DNA of 64,000 bases from Lachnospiraceae bacterium. GTDB taxonomy: Bacteria; Bacillota; Clostridia; Lachnospirales; Lachnospiraceae. The notes beneath the pieces are model-generated. The model did no database searches. It was not told where the DNA came from and worked only from the letters and a program-made list of their open reading frames with translations. Shown here in pieces: positions 62,211 to 64,000 of the stretch. Both the position numbers and the translations under genes were made by a program. Numbering within the stretch: the stretch's first letter is position 1; every line of letters starts with the position of its first letter. The DNA is taken from the NCBI GenBank assembly GCA_900199595.1, contig FZRB01000013.1, positions 49,471-113,470 on the forward strand, in the 5' to 3' direction.

Positions 62211-63707
62211 TTATGCTTCGATATTTCCATTTTCGTCAATCTTTGGAAGATTCTTGGTTACATCACCGGCTGCCTTGCTTCCAAGGAAGCTTGATACTAC
62301 CGTATTAAGATCTATGCCAAGTGAATCTGATAATCCATCGATTGTCTGCTTAAAGGATTTTGTAACATCCTCTGTAAGCCTAGCAGTATTTCCGTCACCA
62401 TACATGGTGATCTTATCGATCTTTCCAAGTGGCTCAGCGATTGCACGAGCAACCTCAGGATACATCTTGCAAAGCATTTCTACGATTGCTGCTTCGCCGT
62501 ACTTCTTCATAGCCTCAGCTTTCTTGTCTATACCTGCTGCTTCTGCCTCTGCTTTAGCCTTGATGGCTGCTGCCTCAGCTTCACCTTTTGCTTTGATACC
62601 AGCTGCCTCAGCTTCTGCTTTAGCCTTGATAGCTGCTGCCTGCTGCTCCATAGCATACTTATCAGCCTCTGCCTGAATCCTCTTAGCCTCTGCTGCCTGC
62701 TCAAATTCGTACTTCTTAGCCTCAGCTTCCTTCTGTCTCTTAAACAGTTCTACCTCAGCCATCTGCTGCTGACGATACTTGTCAGCATCTGCCTGCTTAC
62801 GGATCTGTGCATTAAGCTCCTGCTCTTTTACAGATGCTTCCTTCTGCTTACGGGTAATCTCCTGCTCCTGCTTAGCGATATCTGCCTGAGCCTTTGTAAT
62901 CTCTATTGTCTTACGCTGTGTTTCCTGCTGAATTGAATATGCAGCATCAGCTTCGGCTTTCTTTGTATCCTCTACTGTTTTAAGCTCTGATTTCTTTATA
63001 GAAAGATCATTCTGCTTAATAGCAATTTCAGTCTCTGCAAGAACTCTGGCATCATTTGCCTCCTTGTGAGCCTGAGCCTGAGCTATAGCTACGTCTCTGT
63101 CTGCATTTGCCTTAGCAATACTTGCTGACTTCTGAATAGCAGCCATATTGTCCTGACCAAGTGCATTGATAAGATCATTCTTATCTTCAACATGCTGTAT
63201 ATTACAGGAAATGATTTCTACACCAAGTCTGTTCATATCCAGCTGAGCCTTCTCCTGAACCTGATCACCAAATGATTTACGGTCATTGCAAAGCTCTTTC
63301 AGTGTGATAGTACCAACGATCTCACGCATGTTACCCTGAAGAGAATCAACAAGGGCTGCTGCTATCTTCTGCTCATTCATATTCAGGAAGTTAGCCATAG
63401 CTCTCTGGATACCATCGTTATCGGTCATAAGTCTGATCTTTGCTACAGCATCGATATTTACACCGATGAAGTCTGATGTCGGAACATAGTCACCTGTCTT
63501 GATATCTATTGATATCTGCTTAATGATAAGCTCATCCTTCCTTTCAAGGAATGGAAGCTTCAGACCTGCACGTCCGATGAGAACCTTAGGCTTTCTTCTT
63601 AAGCCTGAAATGATATATGCTTTGTCAGGCGGAGCCTTTACGTAGCTGGTCATGATGATAACTAAAACAAAAATAACAACGACACCTAAAATGATGTACT
63701 TAATCAT
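62211..63707 (-). CDS. flotillin-like SPFH domain protein
   Basis: The 498-residue protein has an N-terminal membrane helix (about 4-24) and a SPFH/band 7 domain (PPDKAYIISGLRRKPKVLIGRAG, about 28-200). A long Ala/Glu/Lys/Gln-rich coiled coil (about 200-420) carries the EAEAAGIKAKGEAEA repeats typical of flotillins. The tail (VTMYG-like, SFLGS) is also flotillin-like. Flotillins organise membrane microdomains and influence envelope stress. AAAGGAG precedes the ATG. Expression appears to be controlled by a yybP-ykoY-type riboswitch, unusual for this family. Confidence 0.93.
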   Translation of the reverse strand: MIKYIILGVVVIFVLVIIMTSYVKAPPDKAYIISGLRRKPKVLIGRAGLKLPFLERKDELIIKQISIDIKTGDYVPTSDFIGVNIDAVAKIRLMTDNDGIQRAMANFLNMNEQKIAAALVDSLQGNMREIVGTITLKELCNDRKSFGDQVQEKAQLDMNRLGVEIISCNIQHVEDKNDLINALGQDNMAAIQKSASIAKANADRDVAIAQAQAHKEANDARVLAETEIAIKQNDLSIKKSELKTVEDTKKAEADAAYSIQQETQRKTIEITKAQADIAKQEQEITRKQKEASVKEQELNAQIRKQADADKYRQQQMAEVELFKRQKEAEAKKYEFEQAAEAKRIQAEADKYAMEQQAAAIKAKAEAEAAGIKAKGEAEAAAIKAKAEAEAAGIDKKAEAMKKYGEAAIVEMLCKMYPEVARAIAEPLGKIDKITMYGDGNTARLTEDVTKSFKQTIDGLSDSLGIDLNTVVSSFLGSKAAGDVTKNLPKIDENGNIEA

Positions 63708-63755
63708 AGTAGTACTCCTTTCTGTTGAGCCCCACTAATGATTTTTGTATAACAA

Positions 63756-63933
63756 AAGCGAGGCCTTCTGCAGTTACTAACCACAAAATAGTCTCGCTTA
63801 TTATTTACACTCCGGACTGATAAAAATCAATCGTACTGACGAAGATGCAACCAACTCATAATCTGTAAAAGTATCAATGATAATACCTTGCAGGCACACA
63901 GATTCTGCTTTGTTAGCTACTCCCTATATTTGT
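63756..63933 (-). ncRNA. yybP-ykoY (manganese) riboswitch with terminator platform
   Basis: On the minus strand the aptamer opens with ACAAATATAGGGAGTAGC (63916-63933) and closes with AGCGAGACTATTTTGT (63783-63798), so P1 is ACAAA-ATAG / CTAT-TTTGT. It contains TCGTCAGTACG, a hairpin and CCGG, which match the family's L3 pattern (CGUCAAUUCG...CCGG), and GGGAGTAG, which matches L1. A downstream CTCGCTT (63756-63762) can pair with AAGCGAG (63793-63799), breaking P1 and forming a hairpin before TTTTGTT. Metal binding would therefore turn expression on. Identification is by remembered consensus, not covariance search. Confidence 0.75.
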
Positions 63934-63943
63934 ATTGAAAAGG

Positions 63944-63972
63944 ATATTATCATAACCCAAATTCCCTGTCAA
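63944..63972 (-). promoter_or_regulatory. promoter of the riboswitch-flotillin transcript
   Basis: TTGACA, 17 nt, TAATAT with an extended TG, giving a leader of about 230 nt. The last 28 bases of the window beyond it show nothing recognisable. Confidence 0.8.
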
Positions 63973-64000
63973 GAAAAATCGGAAGTGACTCGTTCAACGT

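Overview
This window is AT-rich and gene-dense, with Gram-positive ribosome binding sites and sigma-A type promoters. It looks like a chromosomal segment from an anaerobic Firmicute, most likely a Lachnospiraceae member (Butyrivibrio/Roseburia-like). That is an inference from the BspA-type leucine-rich-repeat surface protein, the DUF975/CmpB membrane protein, GGDEF proteins beside a poly-N-acetylglucosamine synthase, MetNIQ, and paired two-component/ABC modules. No 16S gene is present to prove it. No prophage, integrase, insertion sequence or CRISPR array is visible. Most genes lie on the minus strand; plus-strand islands are 9347-9799, 11574-13336, a tiny gene at 35401 and 59922-62151.

Layout. 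1-6.3 kb: a SpeD-like pyruvoyl enzyme followed by a truncated DUF4178 gene, a large secreted repeat protein, a membrane-anchored protein with a toxin-like tail, and an aldo/keto reductase. 6.3-15.6 kb: membrane proteins, a metallophosphoesterase, an MBL hydrolase, an HTH-Uma2 fusion, pgaC-pgaD, two diguanylate cyclase-like proteins and tRNA-Arg. 15.6-31.4 kb: phosphopantetheinyl transferase, DeoR regulator and 1-phosphofructokinase, a GDPD-like lipoprotein, uvrB-uvrA, a GH13 amylase-family enzyme, and two ABC exporters with a DUF1854 protein between them. 31.5-45.7 kb: a block of transport and signalling genes (FtsX-type ABC system, two two-component systems, an MFS exporter, and an ABC-2 system with a peptidase-permease fusion). 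46-58.8 kb: sulfur and amino-acid metabolism (glutamate-cysteine ligase-like enzyme, MetNIQ with an opine dehydrogenase, aminotransferase and racemase, a LysR regulator, and a reverse transsulfuration operon). 58.8-64 kb: polysaccharide deacetylase, MFS transporter, a membrane protein of unknown function, and a flotillin.

The most interesting content is regulatory RNA and small genes between the long reading frames. (1) The transsulfuration operon is preceded by a consensus promoter, a 33-codon leader with five consecutive Cys codons, alternative hairpins and a strong terminator: a cysteine attenuator. (2) The MFS exporter at 40440-41546 has an 18-codon leader peptide and a complete 1:2, 2:3, 3:4 attenuator whose terminator overlaps its ribosome binding site. 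(3) The flotillin gene carries what reads as a yybP-ykoY (Mn2+) riboswitch with a P1-competing terminator. (4) A 36-codon hydrophobic peptide gene, a convergent antisense RNA, a shared terminator and direct repeats at 35.28-35.62 kb form a candidate type I toxin-antitoxin locus. (5) A 73-bp tandem repeat array separates an ABC permease from its ATPase; each unit holds a hairpin and a 19-codon mini-ORF (shortened in the last unit). (6) metN and metQ share an operator/promoter signature and flank an opine-dehydrogenase/aminotransferase/racemase set that may be an undescribed amino-acid pathway.

Start codons were chosen by ribosome binding sites. Functional names rest on recognised motifs and remembered family features; no database search was possible.
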